25,118 bases of DNA from RGIG8782 sp017475895 (GCA_947167315.1 CAMVHP010000008.1:1-25118), one strand, 5' to 3'. Shown: positions 14,514-23,051, counted from the stretch's first letter. The notes: a model not told the origin generated them from the letters alone. Program-made: numbers and translations.

Positions 14514-15093
14514 CTTCTCTGCAGTTGTTGATTCGGGAATATTGTATCAAAATATTTTATGGCCGCTTCCAACTTAGTTAATGTTTTGATGTGTAATTCA
14601 TCAAAATAATTTACACTGTTCTTTTTTTCATCATAATAGTCTACATCTCTGCCTTTCCTAGGAGAAAACTGATAAGTCACCGGTGAATAATAACTGTTCG
14701 GGTCATTTGGTGCGTTATTTGGTCTTCTACATAGAAAAGTAATTGGTGTTTTTCCATTATATGGATTATCCTCATTCATCATATCTCGTCTTTTTCTAGA
14801 TTGTTTAATCTCAGGCTCGACCCACATATACAGATGATTTTCACCTCTTAACGTAATATCTTCAAGACTCCTTCCATCAACTGTAATTTCTGAACCGTCA
14901 CTTATTATTAGATCATACCTTTGTTGACTTAACCTATTTTTTAATTCATCTACTTTGCCAACAGCCGTAACCACCATTCTGTACCTTTGTTGTAACTCTC
15001 TTACTAATACTTCTCTGGTGTATGAGAGTTATCCTCAAATAATATTACTTGTTTTATTTGATTATTTCCCTGGTTATTTTGCATATTTTCCAT
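14510..15093 (-). pseudogene. Receiver-like protein gene broken by a one-base frameshift
   Basis: Two frames on the minus strand join into one plausible protein. Frame 1 starts at the ATG at 15093 (after AAGG) and gives MENMQNNQGNN, then IKQVILFEDNSHT, before stopping at TAG 15006-15004. Frame 2, open from about 15030 (after a TAA near 15036) down to 14510, continues REVLVRELQQRYRMVVTA and later YDLIISD. Joined, they resemble a response-regulator receiver domain: acidic pair Glu-Asp on strand 1, then a helix, then a phosphoacceptor-like Asp in DLIISD. The rest (about 100 residues) is polar and unrecognised. The frames differ by one base near 15014-15026, consistent with a single-base deletion. 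There is no slippery heptamer or long homopolymer there, so mutation or assembly error is likelier than programmed shifting. An internal ATG at 14977 could still yield a truncated 155-residue product. Confidence 0.65.
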
Positions 15094-15208
15094 GTTTTTT
15101 TTACCTTATTGATAATTTTTTAATCTAATAATTGTGTATCAATTTTTTAGACAAAGTCAAGAACTTTTTTCATAAAAATTTTCTTGAAAATTAAAATGGT
15201 GAATAATA

Positions 15209-15222
15209 CACTACATGCAGTG
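15209..15222. repeat. Near-perfect palindrome upstream of eno
   Basis: CACTACATGCAGTG is symmetric except for one position pair (A/C), and its end lies 19 bases before the eno ATG. It could be a small operator. The 148-base gap between eno and the frameshifted gene holds no clear consensus promoter: TTGAAA (15184-15189) and TAATAC (15204-15209) are only 14 apart. For the minus-strand gene, a TTGACT at 15160-15155 has no matching -10. Confidence 0.3.
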
Positions 15223-15241
15223 AAAAATAATAACTGATTTT

Positions 15242-16507
15242 ATGTCAATAATAGCAGACATTAAAGCAAGAGAAATTCTTGATTCTAGAGGTAACCCAAC
15301 CGTTGAAGCTGAGGTTTATCTAGAAGATGGGTCATTTGGTTCAGCGGCAGTTCCGTCAGGAGCTTCAACCGGAAGTCATGAGGCCTGTGAATTAAGAGAT
15401 GGTGATAAGGACAGATTTTTAGGTAAAGGTGTACTAAAAGCTGTTGAAAACGTAAACACAATAATAGCAGATGAGTTGATAGGTATGGATGCTCTGTGTC
15501 AAAGAGATATAGACCATACAATGATAGATTTGGACGGTACAGAAAACAAAACTAAATTGGGTGCTAATGCCATTCTGGCGGTATCATTGGCAACCGCTCA
15601 CGCTGCTGCGGACTTTTTAAATATTCCATTATACAGATACATCGGTGGCGTAAATGCTCACGTTTTACCAGTTCCGATGATGAATGTTATAAATGGTGGA
15701 GCACATGCTAATTGGTGTAATGATATACAAGAATTTATGATTGCACCGGTTGGTGCCACTAGCATTAAAGAAGCTGTTAGAATGGGTGCCGAGGTATTCC
15801 ACAACTTGAAAAAAATATTGAAAAATAGCAACTATGCCGTTAGTGTTGGTGATGAAGGTGGATTTGCTCCGGCTTTAAAATCAGCTAAAGAAGCATTAGA
15901 CTTCATGTGTGAAGCGGTACAAATGGCAGGCTACAGTCTGGGAACAGATTTTAGATTTGCTTTGGACTGTGCTGCAAGTGAATTCTACAAGGATGGAAAA
16001 TACAAGATTGAAAAGCAATTGTTGAATTCTGACCAATTGATTTCTTTCTATGAGGGTTTAGTAAAAGAATATCCAATATTCTCAATAGAAGATGCTCTTC
16101 AAGAGGATGACTATGAAGGTTGGGTAAATGCTACAGAAGCTCTTGGTGACAAGATACAATTTGTTGGTGATGACCTGTTTGTTACAAACCCAAAACTATT
16201 GGAAAAAGGTATTGAAATGGGTATGGGAAATGCTATTTTGATTAAATTAAATCAAATTGGAACATTGACCGAAACATTAGATACAATACAATTGGCACAC
16301 AGAAACGGTTATAATACAATAGTTTCTCACAGATCCGGTGAAACAGAAGATACAACAATAGCACATGTTGTTGTTGCTACAAATGCTGGACAAATTAAGA
16401 CCGGTTCCATGTCAAGAACAGATAGAATCTGTAAATACAATGAATTAATGAGAATTGAAGAAGATTTGGATGAAGAGGCAGATTACGCCGGAGATTCAAT
16501 CTTTTAA
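15242..16507 (+). CDS. eno: Enolase
   Basis: 421 residues, full length. It interconverts 2-phosphoglycerate and phosphoenolpyruvate in the cytoplasm, and so also supplies PEP to the DAHP synthase upstream. Key features are AREILDSRGNPTVE at the start, VPSGASTGSHEA (mobile Ser loop), DIQEFMIAPVG, GDEGGFAP with the catalytic Glu, the magnesium ligands in FALDCAASEF, SIEDAL and VGDDLFVTN, ILIKLNQIGT with the catalytic Lys, and SHRSGETED. The conserved GGAHADNNVDIQEF reads GGAHANWCNDIQEF, a local change beside the active site. The ATG has no obvious Shine-Dalgarno. It is transcribed alone and ends in a strong terminator. Confidence 0.98.
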   Translation: MSIIADIKAREILDSRGNPTVEAEVYLEDGSFGSAAVPSGASTGSHEACELRDGDKDRFLGKGVLKAVENVNTIIADELIGMDALCQRDIDHTMIDLDGTENKTKLGANAILAVSLATAHAAADFLNIPLYRYIGGVNAHVLPVPMMNVINGGAHANWCNDIQEFMIAPVGATSIKEAVRMGAEVFHNLKKILKNSNYAVSVGDEGGFAPALKSAKEALDFMCEAVQMAGYSLGTDFRFALDCAASEFYKDGKYKIEKQLLNSDQLISFYEGLVKEYPIFSIEDALQEDDYEGWVNATEALGDKIQFVGDDLFVTNPKLLEKGIEMGMGNAILIKLNQIGTLTETLDTIQLAHRNGYNTIVSHRSGETEDTTIAHVVVATNAGQIKTGSMSRTDRICKYNELMRIEEDLDEEADYAGDSIF

Positions 16508-16535
16508 TTTCGTTAATTTAAAATATATATAATAG

Positions 16536-16566
16536 GTGGCGATTCAAATGAGTCGCTACTTTTTTT
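16536..16566 (+). terminator. Rho-independent terminator of eno
   Basis: GTGGCGATTC (16536-16545) pairs with GAGTCGCTAC (16550-16559) as a 10-bp stem with two G-T pairs and an AAAT loop, followed by seven T residues. It lies 28 bases after the eno stop. Confidence 0.88.
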
Positions 16567-16647
16567 GTTTAACTAACACAATAATAATTATTTTCTTGCT
16601 TTTATTTTTGAAGACTGTAATATGAAACTATACACAATTTGAAAATA

Positions 16648-18246
16648 ATGACAAAATACATATTTATTACCGGTGGGGTTGTGAGTTCACTGGGAAAGGG
16701 AATAATAGCAAGTTCAATAGGTAAATTATTAAAATCTCGTGGATATTCGGTATTTCATCAAAAATTTGATCAGTATATAAATGTAGATCCTGGTACAATG
16801 AATCCGATAGAACATGGTGAAGTATTTATAACAGATGATGGAACAGAGGCTGATTTGGATTTGGGACATTATGAAAGATTTTCAAATGTGAGTTTGAATA
16901 AGTATAGCACATTGACATCTGGTAAGGTTTATTTAAGCGTGATAACAAAAGAGAGGCGAGGGGAATATTTGGGTAAAACACTACAGATAGTACCACACAT
17001 AACAGATGAGATAAAAAATTTTATAAGGGAAGGTGTAGCGAAAAATAATAATCCGGATTTTGTCATAGTTGAAGTTGGTGGAACGGTTGGTGATATAGAG
17101 GGTTTATATTTTTATGAAGCCATAAGACAATTTAGGCTTGATGTTGGTGAGGATAATACATTATTTTTACACACTGTTTTGGTACCGTTTTTAGAGACCA
17201 CTGAAGAATTAAAGACAAAACCGGCACAACACAGTGTTATGACTCTAAGAGGTATTGGAATACAACCAGACGTGTTGGTTTGCAGAACTTCACATCCGAT
17301 GAGTGATAGTGAAAAGAATAAACTAGCTTTATTTACTAATGTTGCCAGAAATTCCATTATAGAATGTATAGATATGAAAAGCATTTACCAAGTTCCATTG
17401 GTACTTGAAAAGGAGGGGCTGGCAAGGGAAATACTGAAAAAATTTAAAATTGAGGATAAGAAACCGGATTTAAAAAAATGGGAGAATATAGTTGATAAAA
17501 TACTTAATTCAAAAAATAAAGTGAAGGTTGGAATAGTTGGTAAATATGTAAAATTACACGATGCCTACCTGTCTGTTGTGGAAGCCTTAAAACATGCCGG
17601 TGCAAGTGTTGATTGTGCTGTGGAGGTAAAGTGGATTGATTCTGAAGATATTAAATCACAGAATGATGCCAAAAAACAGTTATCAGACTGTAATGGTATA
17701 ATAGTGCCGGGTGGTTTTGGTAACAGAGGTATCGAAGGAAAAATACAGGCGATAGAATATGTCAGAAAAAATAATATACCATTTTTGGGTATATGTTTAG
17801 GAATGCAACTATCTGTCATAGAATTTGCTAGAAATGTTGTCGGTATAAAGGATGCTACAAGTTTGGAGTTTGATGCAAAAGCTCAAAATCCAGTGATTTC
17901 GTTGATGGATGAACAGATGAATATAATTGATAAGGGTGGAACCATGAGACTTGGGGCATACGATTGTAGTATTATTGACGGAACGTTGGCAAAGGATTGC
18001 TACAAACAAAATACGATTAGCGAAAGACATAGACATAGGTACGAAGTAAATAATAATTACAAGGAAATTCTAGAAAAAAATGGTTTAACGTTTTCGGGTT
18101 TGTCTCCAAACGGTAAACTTGTGGAGATGGTGGAACTAAAAGATAAAAAATTTTTTATTGCTTTGCAATTTCATCCGGAACTAAAATCTAGACTTGAAAA
18201 TCCTCATCCGTTGTTTGTGGGTCTTGTTAAACATTGTATGAAATAA
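16648..18246 (+). CDS. pyrG: CTP synthase
   Basis: 532 residues from the ATG at 16648. A TTG three codons upstream is in frame, but the family begins M-T-x-Y-I-F-[IV]-T-G-G. It aminates UTP to CTP using ATP and glutamine. The N-terminal amidoligase has GGVVSSLGKGI (P-loop), the DQYINVDPGTMNP and GEVFITDDGTEADLDLGHYERF segments, and VEVGGTVGDIEG. The C-terminal class I glutaminase starts near 290 (VGIVGKYV), with the oxyanion loop PGGFGNRG, nucleophile Cys383 in GICLGMQ, and His509/Glu511 in FHPE. recG follows only three bases after the stop, so the two are probably one transcript. Confidence 0.98.
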   Translation: MTKYIFITGGVVSSLGKGIIASSIGKLLKSRGYSVFHQKFDQYINVDPGTMNPIEHGEVFITDDGTEADLDLGHYERFSNVSLNKYSTLTSGKVYLSVITKERRGEYLGKTLQIVPHITDEIKNFIREGVAKNNNPDFVIVEVGGTVGDIEGLYFYEAIRQFRLDVGEDNTLFLHTVLVPFLETTEELKTKPAQHSVMTLRGIGIQPDVLVCRTSHPMSDSEKNKLALFTNVARNSIIECIDMKSIYQVPLVLEKEGLAREILKKFKIEDKKPDLKKWENIVDKILNSKNKVKVGIVGKYVKLHDAYLSVVEALKHAGASVDCAVEVKWIDSEDIKSQNDAKKQLSDCNGIIVPGGFGNRGIEGKIQAIEYVRKNNIPFLGICLGMQLSVIEFARNVVGIKDATSLEFDAKAQNPVISLMDEQMNIIDKGGTMRLGAYDCSIIDGTLAKDCYKQNTISERHRHRYEVNNNYKEILEKNGLTFSGLSPNGKLVEMVELKDKKFFIALQFHPELKSRLENPHPLFVGLVKHCMK

Positions 18247-18249
18247 ATA

Positions 18250-20352
18250 ATGCGACCGGAAGCACTGAATTTTCTCTTTACTTCGGTTAGCAATCTTGCC
18301 GGAGTGGGTGAAAAGACACTGAAAAGTTACGAAAATCTATTAAACAAAAAAAGAAAATTTTCGAATGAAACGAAAATTCCAAAGATGTTGGACTTGCTGT
18401 TACATCTGCCGGATAGATTTATCAAAAGAAAATATGTTGAAAACATAAGAGATATTGAGAATGGAGACATTGTAATAGCAAAGATTAAGGTTGTTAGCTA
18501 CTCAAAACCATCTAGATCAAAACAGCCTTTTATTATAAATTGCTATTTGGGCAATAATTTTGTGAATATTGTGTATTACAAATACTTTGAAAATTATATA
18601 AATTTGAAGTTTAGGATTGATTCAGAGGTTTTTGTAAGTGGTAAAGTTGAAATGTATAATTCACAAATACAAATAGTGCATCCGGATTATATAAGCAATA
18701 ACATTAATGATATACCGAGACTTGAACCGATTTATCCGCTGACCTACGGTTTGACCAATAAAGATTTAATTAAAAATATTGATTTTATATTAAAAAATTG
18801 TCCTGACTTACCCGAATGGTTGGATAATGAAATAATTATAAAAAACAATTGGGTTGGCTGGAAGAATAGTTTAATAAATTTACATAAACCGTCTGTTGAT
18901 TTTGATGCTGTTAACAATAAATATAGAAAACGATTGGCGTTTGATGAAATGTTGGCACAGCAGTTGGTTATGAGTATTGTTAGAAATCAAAATAAAAATA
19001 AAATTGATAAAAATATTTTACACAATAAAGATGGAAAGCTAAAGAATAACTTTATACAAAATACTCTACCGTTTGCTTTAACAAATGATCAAATCAAAGC
19101 TATTAAAGAGATTGAAAAAGATACATTTTCTAATAAAAAAATGGTTAGATTGTTGCAGGGTGATGTTGGCAGCGGAAAAACCATTGTTGCTCTAATCAGT
19201 ATGTTAAATTACATTGATAATAAAAAACAATGTGCTCTGATGGTACCAACATCAATATTGGCAAATCAACATTTTGTAAATATACAAAACCTATGTGAAA
19301 AAATTGGTGTTAGAGTTGAACTGTTGACCGGTAAGATTAAGGGTAAAAAGAGAAAGGGAATTTTGGAACAGCTGAAAACTGGAGATATTGATATTTTAGT
19401 GGGAACGCATGCTTTGCTGGAGGAAAATGTTGAATTTAAAGATTTAGGTTTTGTGGTCATTGATGAACAACATAGGTTTGGAGTTGAACAAAGGTTAACT
19501 CTTATAAATAAAGATAAAAATACTGATATTTTAGCTATGTCAGCAACACCAATACCAAGGACGCTTGCCTTGACTATATATAATGATATGGATTTAAGTA
19601 TTATAGAGGAAAAACCAAAAAATAGAATAGAAATACAAACTACTATAATAAGCACAGATAAATATGATAGTTTAATTGAAAGAATTAGGGAAAAAATTAA
19701 GAATAATGAGAAAATTTACTGGATTTGTCCTCTGGTGGAGGAGAGTGAAAACATTGAATTGACCGATGTTAAAAATAAATATGAGGAGTTTTGCAAAATT
19801 TTTGGTGAAAGTGCAGTATCTTTAGTTCATGGGAAGATGAAAGAAGAGGAAAAGAATACAATTATGGAAGATTTTTGCGTTAATCCTAATAAAAAGATAT
19901 TAATATCCACAACGGTTATTGAGGTTGGTATTGATATTAAGGATGCAACAGTTATGGTTATAGATCATCCGGAGAGATTTGGGCTTTCACAATTGCATCA
20001 GTTGAGAGGTAGGGTAGGTCGCGGAGATAAACAATCATACTGTATACTATTATACAACCATAAAAATGGTGGACAAAATACTTTAAGGAGACTAAATATA
20101 ATCAGAAGTACAAATAATGGTTTTACGATAGCGGAGCAGGATTTGAAAATTCGTGGAATAGGTGAAGTTATGGGACTGAAACAGAGTGGACAGCAGGACT
20201 ATTTGGTTGCTGATTTAAATAATGATTTTGGGTTATTGGAACAGGCTATACACTATTCACAACAGATCATAAAAAACAACAACATTAACAAATTTATAAA
20301 TCTGTTACATATATTTGGTTATGGTACGCTGTACCAGAAGATATTGAATTAA
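18250..20352 (+). CDS. recG: ATP-dependent DNA helicase RecG
   Basis: 700 residues, full length. RecG remodels stalled replication forks and branch-migrates Holliday junctions. The order is normal: an N-terminal helical part with an LxGVGxKT-like opening (SNLAGVGEKTLKSY), an OB-fold wedge domain at about 60-150, and helicase domain 1 with Walker A LLQGDVGSGKT near 303 and Walker B/motif II DEQHRFGVEQR near 403. Motif III is MSATPIPRTLALT. Helicase domain 2 has VHGKM, ISTTVIEVGIDIKDA and QLHQLRGRVGRGDKQSYC, and the C-terminal TRG-like region has EQDLKIRGIGEVMGLKQSG. Its start codon is supported by the fit of the N-terminus and the three-base gap to pyrG. No terminator follows; the 130 bases to tRNA-Ile hold only short AT-rich repeats. 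Confidence 0.97.
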   Translation: MRPEALNFLFTSVSNLAGVGEKTLKSYENLLNKKRKFSNETKIPKMLDLLLHLPDRFIKRKYVENIRDIENGDIVIAKIKVVSYSKPSRSKQPFIINCYLGNNFVNIVYYKYFENYINLKFRIDSEVFVSGKVEMYNSQIQIVHPDYISNNINDIPRLEPIYPLTYGLTNKDLIKNIDFILKNCPDLPEWLDNEIIIKNNWVGWKNSLINLHKPSVDFDAVNNKYRKRLAFDEMLAQQLVMSIVRNQNKNKIDKNILHNKDGKLKNNFIQNTLPFALTNDQIKAIKEIEKDTFSNKKMVRLLQGDVGSGKTIVALISMLNYIDNKKQCALMVPTSILANQHFVNIQNLCEKIGVRVELLTGKIKGKKRKGILEQLKTGDIDILVGTHALLEENVEFKDLGFVVIDEQHRFGVEQRLTLINKDKNTDILAMSATPIPRTLALTIYNDMDLSIIEEKPKNRIEIQTTIISTDKYDSLIERIREKIKNNEKIYWICPLVEESENIELTDVKNKYEEFCKIFGESAVSLVHGKMKEEEKNTIMEDFCVNPNKKILISTTVIEVGIDIKDATVMVIDHPERFGLSQLHQLRGRVGRGDKQSYCILLYNHKNGGQNTLRRLNIIRSTNNGFTIAEQDLKIRGIGEVMGLKQSGQQDYLVADLNNDFGLLEQAIHYSQQIIKNNNINKFINLLHIFGYGTLYQKILN

Positions 20353-20482
20353 AAGACGTTTTGTTGTCAATATAATTTATAGGCTGTTTTAATTTATTAT
20401 ATTGGTTTTTTAAATCAAGATATACTTTTTCTGACAAGGACAACATTTACTTAAATGTACATATAAAAATCAACCACCCGAA

Positions 20483-20559
20483 TGGTGGGTCTGGGTGGAC
20501 TTGAACCACCGACCTTTGCTTTATCAGAGCAACGCTCTAACCACCTGAGCTACAAACCC
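20483..20559 (-). tRNA. tRNA-Ile (anticodon GAT)
   Basis: Minus-strand cloverleaf: acceptor GGGTTTG/CAGACCC (one G-T pair), D-stem GCTC/GAGC, anticodon stem TTGCT/AGCAA with loop CTGATAA (anticodon GAT), T-arm GGTGG-TTCAAGT-CCACC, discriminator A and encoded CCA. In many bacteria this gene sits in the rRNA spacer. Here it is solitary with its own promoter, which fits dispersed rRNA genes as in Rickettsiales. Confidence 0.95.
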
Positions 20560-20584
20560 GAATGTTTATAATATTTACTCGCCA

Positions 20585-20613
20585 AGTGTAATATGTATAT
20601 TTGAAAAAGTCAA
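20585..20613 (-). promoter_or_regulatory. Promoter of tRNA-Ile
   Basis: On the minus strand TTGACT (20613-20608), a 17-base spacer and TACACT (20590-20585). Start predicted near 20578, about 20 bases before the mature tRNA. Confidence 0.6.
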
Positions 20614-20652
20614 GATATTTTATAAAGAAAAGGCATAACTTATTGATTATTT

Positions 20653-20784
20653 ATGCTGTACCATTTAGTTTATCGAAGTTGTATTTTTGTGGTGTTTAGG
20701 TACGAAGATTCAACACCGCAAAAAGTTCAGAGACCCAACACTAAACTGAAAAACAACAGAAAAGAAGACGGAGCAAAAAAATAA
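20653..20784 (+). other. Possible short ORF (43 codons) over a strong RNA hairpin
   Basis: This lies in the 360-base gap 20560-20919, which holds no other gene apart from the tRNA-Ile promoter. An ATG at 20653 opens a 43-residue frame ending at TAA 20784, with a hydrophobic start and a very basic Asn/Lys/Arg tail. It has no well-placed ribosome-binding site. The same DNA carries a 13-bp stem (20684-20696 with 20712-20724, one G-U pair) and a 15-base loop. A 6-bp outer helix, TTTAGT 20664-20669 with ACTAAA 20740-20745, encloses it. A structured small RNA and a short protein gene are both possible. I recognise neither. Confidence 0.3.
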
Positions 20785-20799
20785 TTGATATTGATAGAG

Positions 20800-20848
20800 T
20801 ATAAGTTACAGGTGTTATAATATATAACAGTGTAATGTATAACTTATA
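20800..20848. repeat. Nested AT-rich inverted repeats
   Basis: Outer arms TATAAGTTA (20800-20808) and TAACTTATA (20840-20848) are perfectly complementary over 9 bp. Inside, TGTTATA (20813-20819) and TATAACA (20823-20829) form a 7-bp stem with a three-base loop. Just beyond lies a 14-bp perfect palindrome, ATAATATATATTAT (20854-20867). The block sits beyond the 3' end of the GNAT gene and might act as a terminator or cruciform, but no T tract is placed to prove it. Confidence 0.55.
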
Positions 20849-20919
20849 GTTCCATAATATATATTATCCATATAATATTACATAATATATAGTACATTAC
20901 AACCGTAATCTTATTGTAT

Positions 20920-21348
20920 TTATTTTATAACTTTCACCATATAATATTTATTAAATTTACTGTTTTTGTGCTTTCTTATAAATTCAACTTTAAAATCAAG
21001 CTTTTTATAAAAACCTATGGCATCTTGATATTTGTTTGTTATTAAGTTTATATTTTCGCAAGTGCCATCGTTTATTTCTTTTTCAACAATTTCAACTAAT
21101 TTTCTGCCTATACCTTGTCCCCTGATTGATTTATCAATACAAAGTTCGTCAATGTATATTTCATCAAATGCTCGCCAACCTGTGATTCCGCCAATTATAT
21201 TATTGTTTTGATCTTTTACAGCATAAGAAAAAGACTTGAATTTTATATCTTCAACACCTTTCTCTTTGTCTGCTATTTCATAAATTTTATCCACCGGTTT
21301 CTTCAAAACTTCCGCATTTTCAACTGCTTCAATTTTCATTGTATTCAT
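20920..21348 (-). CDS. GNAT family N-acetyltransferase
   Basis: 142 residues. The acetyl-CoA pyrophosphate loop is plain: RGQGIGRKLVE at 76-86, preceded by the strand IYIDELCIDKSI and followed by an INLITNKYQDAIGFYKKLDFK segment typical of motif B (N-x4-A-x2-F-Y-x3-G/D-F). The substrate could be a small molecule or a protein amino group and cannot be deduced. It lies 50 bases downstream of der on the same strand and may be read from the same transcript. A second ATG at codon 4 is an equally possible start, and neither has a clear Shine-Dalgarno. Confidence 0.88.
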   Translation of the reverse strand: MNTMKIEAVENAEVLKKPVDKIYEIADKEKGVEDIKFKSFSYAVKDQNNNIIGGITGWRAFDEIYIDELCIDKSIRGQGIGRKLVEIVEKEINDGTCENINLITNKYQDAIGFYKKLDFKVEFIRKHKNSKFNKYYMVKVIK

Positions 21349-21398
21349 TTTAATATATAATAATAATTTAATTGATAAAAAATAAACAAAAAATCTAT

Positions 21399-22817
21399 CT
21401 ATCTTCTTTTAGTGTGTAATTTATCCTTCAAAGATCTTTTCTGTTTCTTTCCTTCGTATGGATTTTCTGCCTTTCTTAATAAAATTCTAACAACGGTGTG
21501 TTTAAGATTAAAGTCTTCCCTCAGCCTGTTAATTAAAAATCTATCATAGGAGGCACTCTTTAGTCTTTCGGGTGAATTGGTAAATAAAATAAATGTAGGC
21601 GGACGCTTTTTAGCCTGTGTTATGTATTTTAGTTTTGTGGTATTACCCTTAAATAATGGTGGCGTATGTTCATTTTCAACAACTCTTAACCATTGGTTTA
21701 GTTTTGACGTATTAATATGGCAATCCCAAGCATCAAAAACATCAAAAACCGCATCCATCAGTTTATCAATATTTTTGCCATTTAACGCCGATAATGGAAC
21801 TATAGGACAACCTCTTAGGTCTGGTAAATTATTTTCGATGAGTTTAATAGCATTGTTCATCAATTCATGTTTATTTTCAATCATATCCCACTTATTCAGG
21901 GCTAAAACAACCCCTCTGCCCTCCTCCACCAACATCGATAATATTGATAAGTCTTGTGCATCAAACGGCCTTGTGGCATCTATCATCATGATTGCTATCT
22001 GCGTGAAATTTATTGCTCTTATGGACTCACTAACGGACATTTTTTCCAACTCTTCGTCTATATTTCTTTTTTTTCTTATGCCAGCAGTGTCAATTAATTT
22101 TATTTTTTTACCTTTGTACTCCCAATCGATGGATATTGAATCCCTTGTAATTCCAGCTTCTGGTCCCGTTATAACTCTATCATATCCCAACAGCTGATTT
22201 ATCAACGTAGACTTTCCGGAGTTTGGTCTGCCAATTATTGCCAACTGCAAAACATTGTCACTATTTTCATCAACATCAATATCACTGACTTCTTCTAAAT
22301 CTTTAACTTTTTTTTGATATTCGTCATAATAAGGTTCTATCGCTTCATAAAGAGTATTAAACCCATTTTTATGTTCTGCAGATATGCCAACCGGTTCGCC
22401 AAAACCTAGTTTGTACAATTCCCTATCAAAACCATAATTATCCTTATTGTCATCACATTTGTTTGCAACAAGAACTACGGGTGTCTTTATTTTTCTTAAT
22501 TTTTCAGCAAAACTTTTATCAATATTATTTATACCTGATTTTTTATCCACCATAAACAAACATAAATTAGCTTCATTTATAGCTATTTCTGTTTGCTCTA
22601 CCATTCTGTGTTCCAGTTTATCCTTTGATATATCTATTCCCCATCCGGCTGTGTCTATAATTTTAAATTTTAATGGTCCTAAATAGCCAATTGCTTCTTT
22701 TCTATCTCTGGTGACACCAGCATAATCATTTACTATTGCTATAGATTTACCTACAAGTTTATTGAATAACGTCGATTTACCGACATTTGGTCTTCCCACA
22801 ATGGCTATTGTAAACAT
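21399..22817 (-). CDS. der: GTPase Der (EngA), 50S subunit assembly
   Basis: 472 residues. Der is an essential double-GTPase that helps mature the large ribosomal subunit. The first G domain has GRPNVGKST at 8-16, DTAGW and NKCD. An acidic linker (DLEEVSDIDVDENSD) joins it to the second G domain, with GRPNSGKST near 195, DTAGI and NKWD. A KH-like domain occupies about 375-450 (the FILFTNSPERL and SYDRFLINRLRE region), and the protein ends in a basic tail (KKQKRSLKDKLHTKRR). All are standard. The ATG lies one base after the stop of a 54-codon gene whose end supplies AGGAA as ribosome-binding site, so translation is probably coupled. Confidence 0.97.
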   Translation of the reverse strand: MFTIAIVGRPNVGKSTLFNKLVGKSIAIVNDYAGVTRDRKEAIGYLGPLKFKIIDTAGWGIDISKDKLEHRMVEQTEIAINEANLCLFMVDKKSGINNIDKSFAEKLRKIKTPVVLVANKCDDNKDNYGFDRELYKLGFGEPVGISAEHKNGFNTLYEAIEPYYDEYQKKVKDLEEVSDIDVDENSDNVLQLAIIGRPNSGKSTLINQLLGYDRVITGPEAGITRDSISIDWEYKGKKIKLIDTAGIRKKRNIDEELEKMSVSESIRAINFTQIAIMMIDATRPFDAQDLSILSMLVEEGRGVVLALNKWDMIENKHELMNNAIKLIENNLPDLRGCPIVPLSALNGKNIDKLMDAVFDVFDAWDCHINTSKLNQWLRVVENEHTPPLFKGNTTKLKYITQAKKRPPTFILFTNSPERLKSASYDRFLINRLREDFNLKHTVVRILLRKAENPYEGKKQKRSLKDKLHTKRR

Positions 22818-22818
22818 C

Positions 22819-22983
22819 TTAGTTCCTGAAAAATTCCTCTATGGTAAAGAATACTAATGTTCCAACTGCCGCATATTGACCCCATCTAGTTGGTCCATCA
22901 TAGCTAAAACCGTATACACTAAAGTATATTCCTATTAGTGTTAATCCTAAAACAAGAACTATTAAAGAACCTCTATCTTTCAT
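22819..22983 (-). CDS. Small membrane protein (54 residues) coupled to der
   Basis: The ATG at 22983 opens 54 codons ending in TAA at 22819-22821, one base before the der start. The protein begins MKDRGS and has a membrane segment at about residues 6-25 (LIVLVLGLTLIGIYFSVYGF), a short polar loop (SYDGPTRWGQ), and a second hydrophobic segment at about 37-48. It ends EEFFRN. I do not recognise the family. The hydrophobic pattern, clean start, near-overlap with der and a promoter upstream all argue that it is real. The position suggests it is expressed with Der; any link to ribosome assembly at the membrane is speculation. Confidence 0.65.
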   Translation of the reverse strand: MKDRGSLIVLVLGLTLIGIYFSVYGFSYDGPTRWGQYAAVGTLVFFTIEEFFRN

Positions 22984-23009
22984 AACACAATCATTAATTT
23001 ACTTACCAA

Positions 23010-23037
23010 AGTTTAAATATTTATCTTTAATTTTCAA
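23010..23037 (-). promoter_or_regulatory. Probable promoter of the small membrane protein-der unit
   Basis: On the minus strand TTGAAA (23037-23032), a 16-base spacer and TAAACT (23015-23010). Start near 23003, 20 bases before the ATG at 22983. It lies in the short gap after addA. Confidence 0.5.
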
Positions 23038-23051
23038 TACATTTATTGTTG

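Noticed and set aside
15004..15040. Programmed -1 frameshifting in the receiver-like gene
   Set aside because: No X-XXY-YYZ slippery heptamer or downstream pseudoknot is visible; a simple deletion or assembly error fits better.
20442..20457. ACATTTACTTAAATGT hairpin after recG as a terminator
   Set aside because: Six A/T-rich base pairs with no T tract after it on either strand.
20476..20564. Nine-base direct repeat ACCCGAATG on both sides of tRNA-Ile, like an attachment-site duplication
   Set aside because: Too short, partly made of the tRNA ends themselves, and there is no integrase or element next to it.
20864..20872. TTATCCATA, one base from a DnaA box, in an AT-rich stretch suggesting an origin
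   Set aside because: Only one imperfect box, no dnaA, hemE or similar origin neighbours; AT-rich palindromes alone are not enough.
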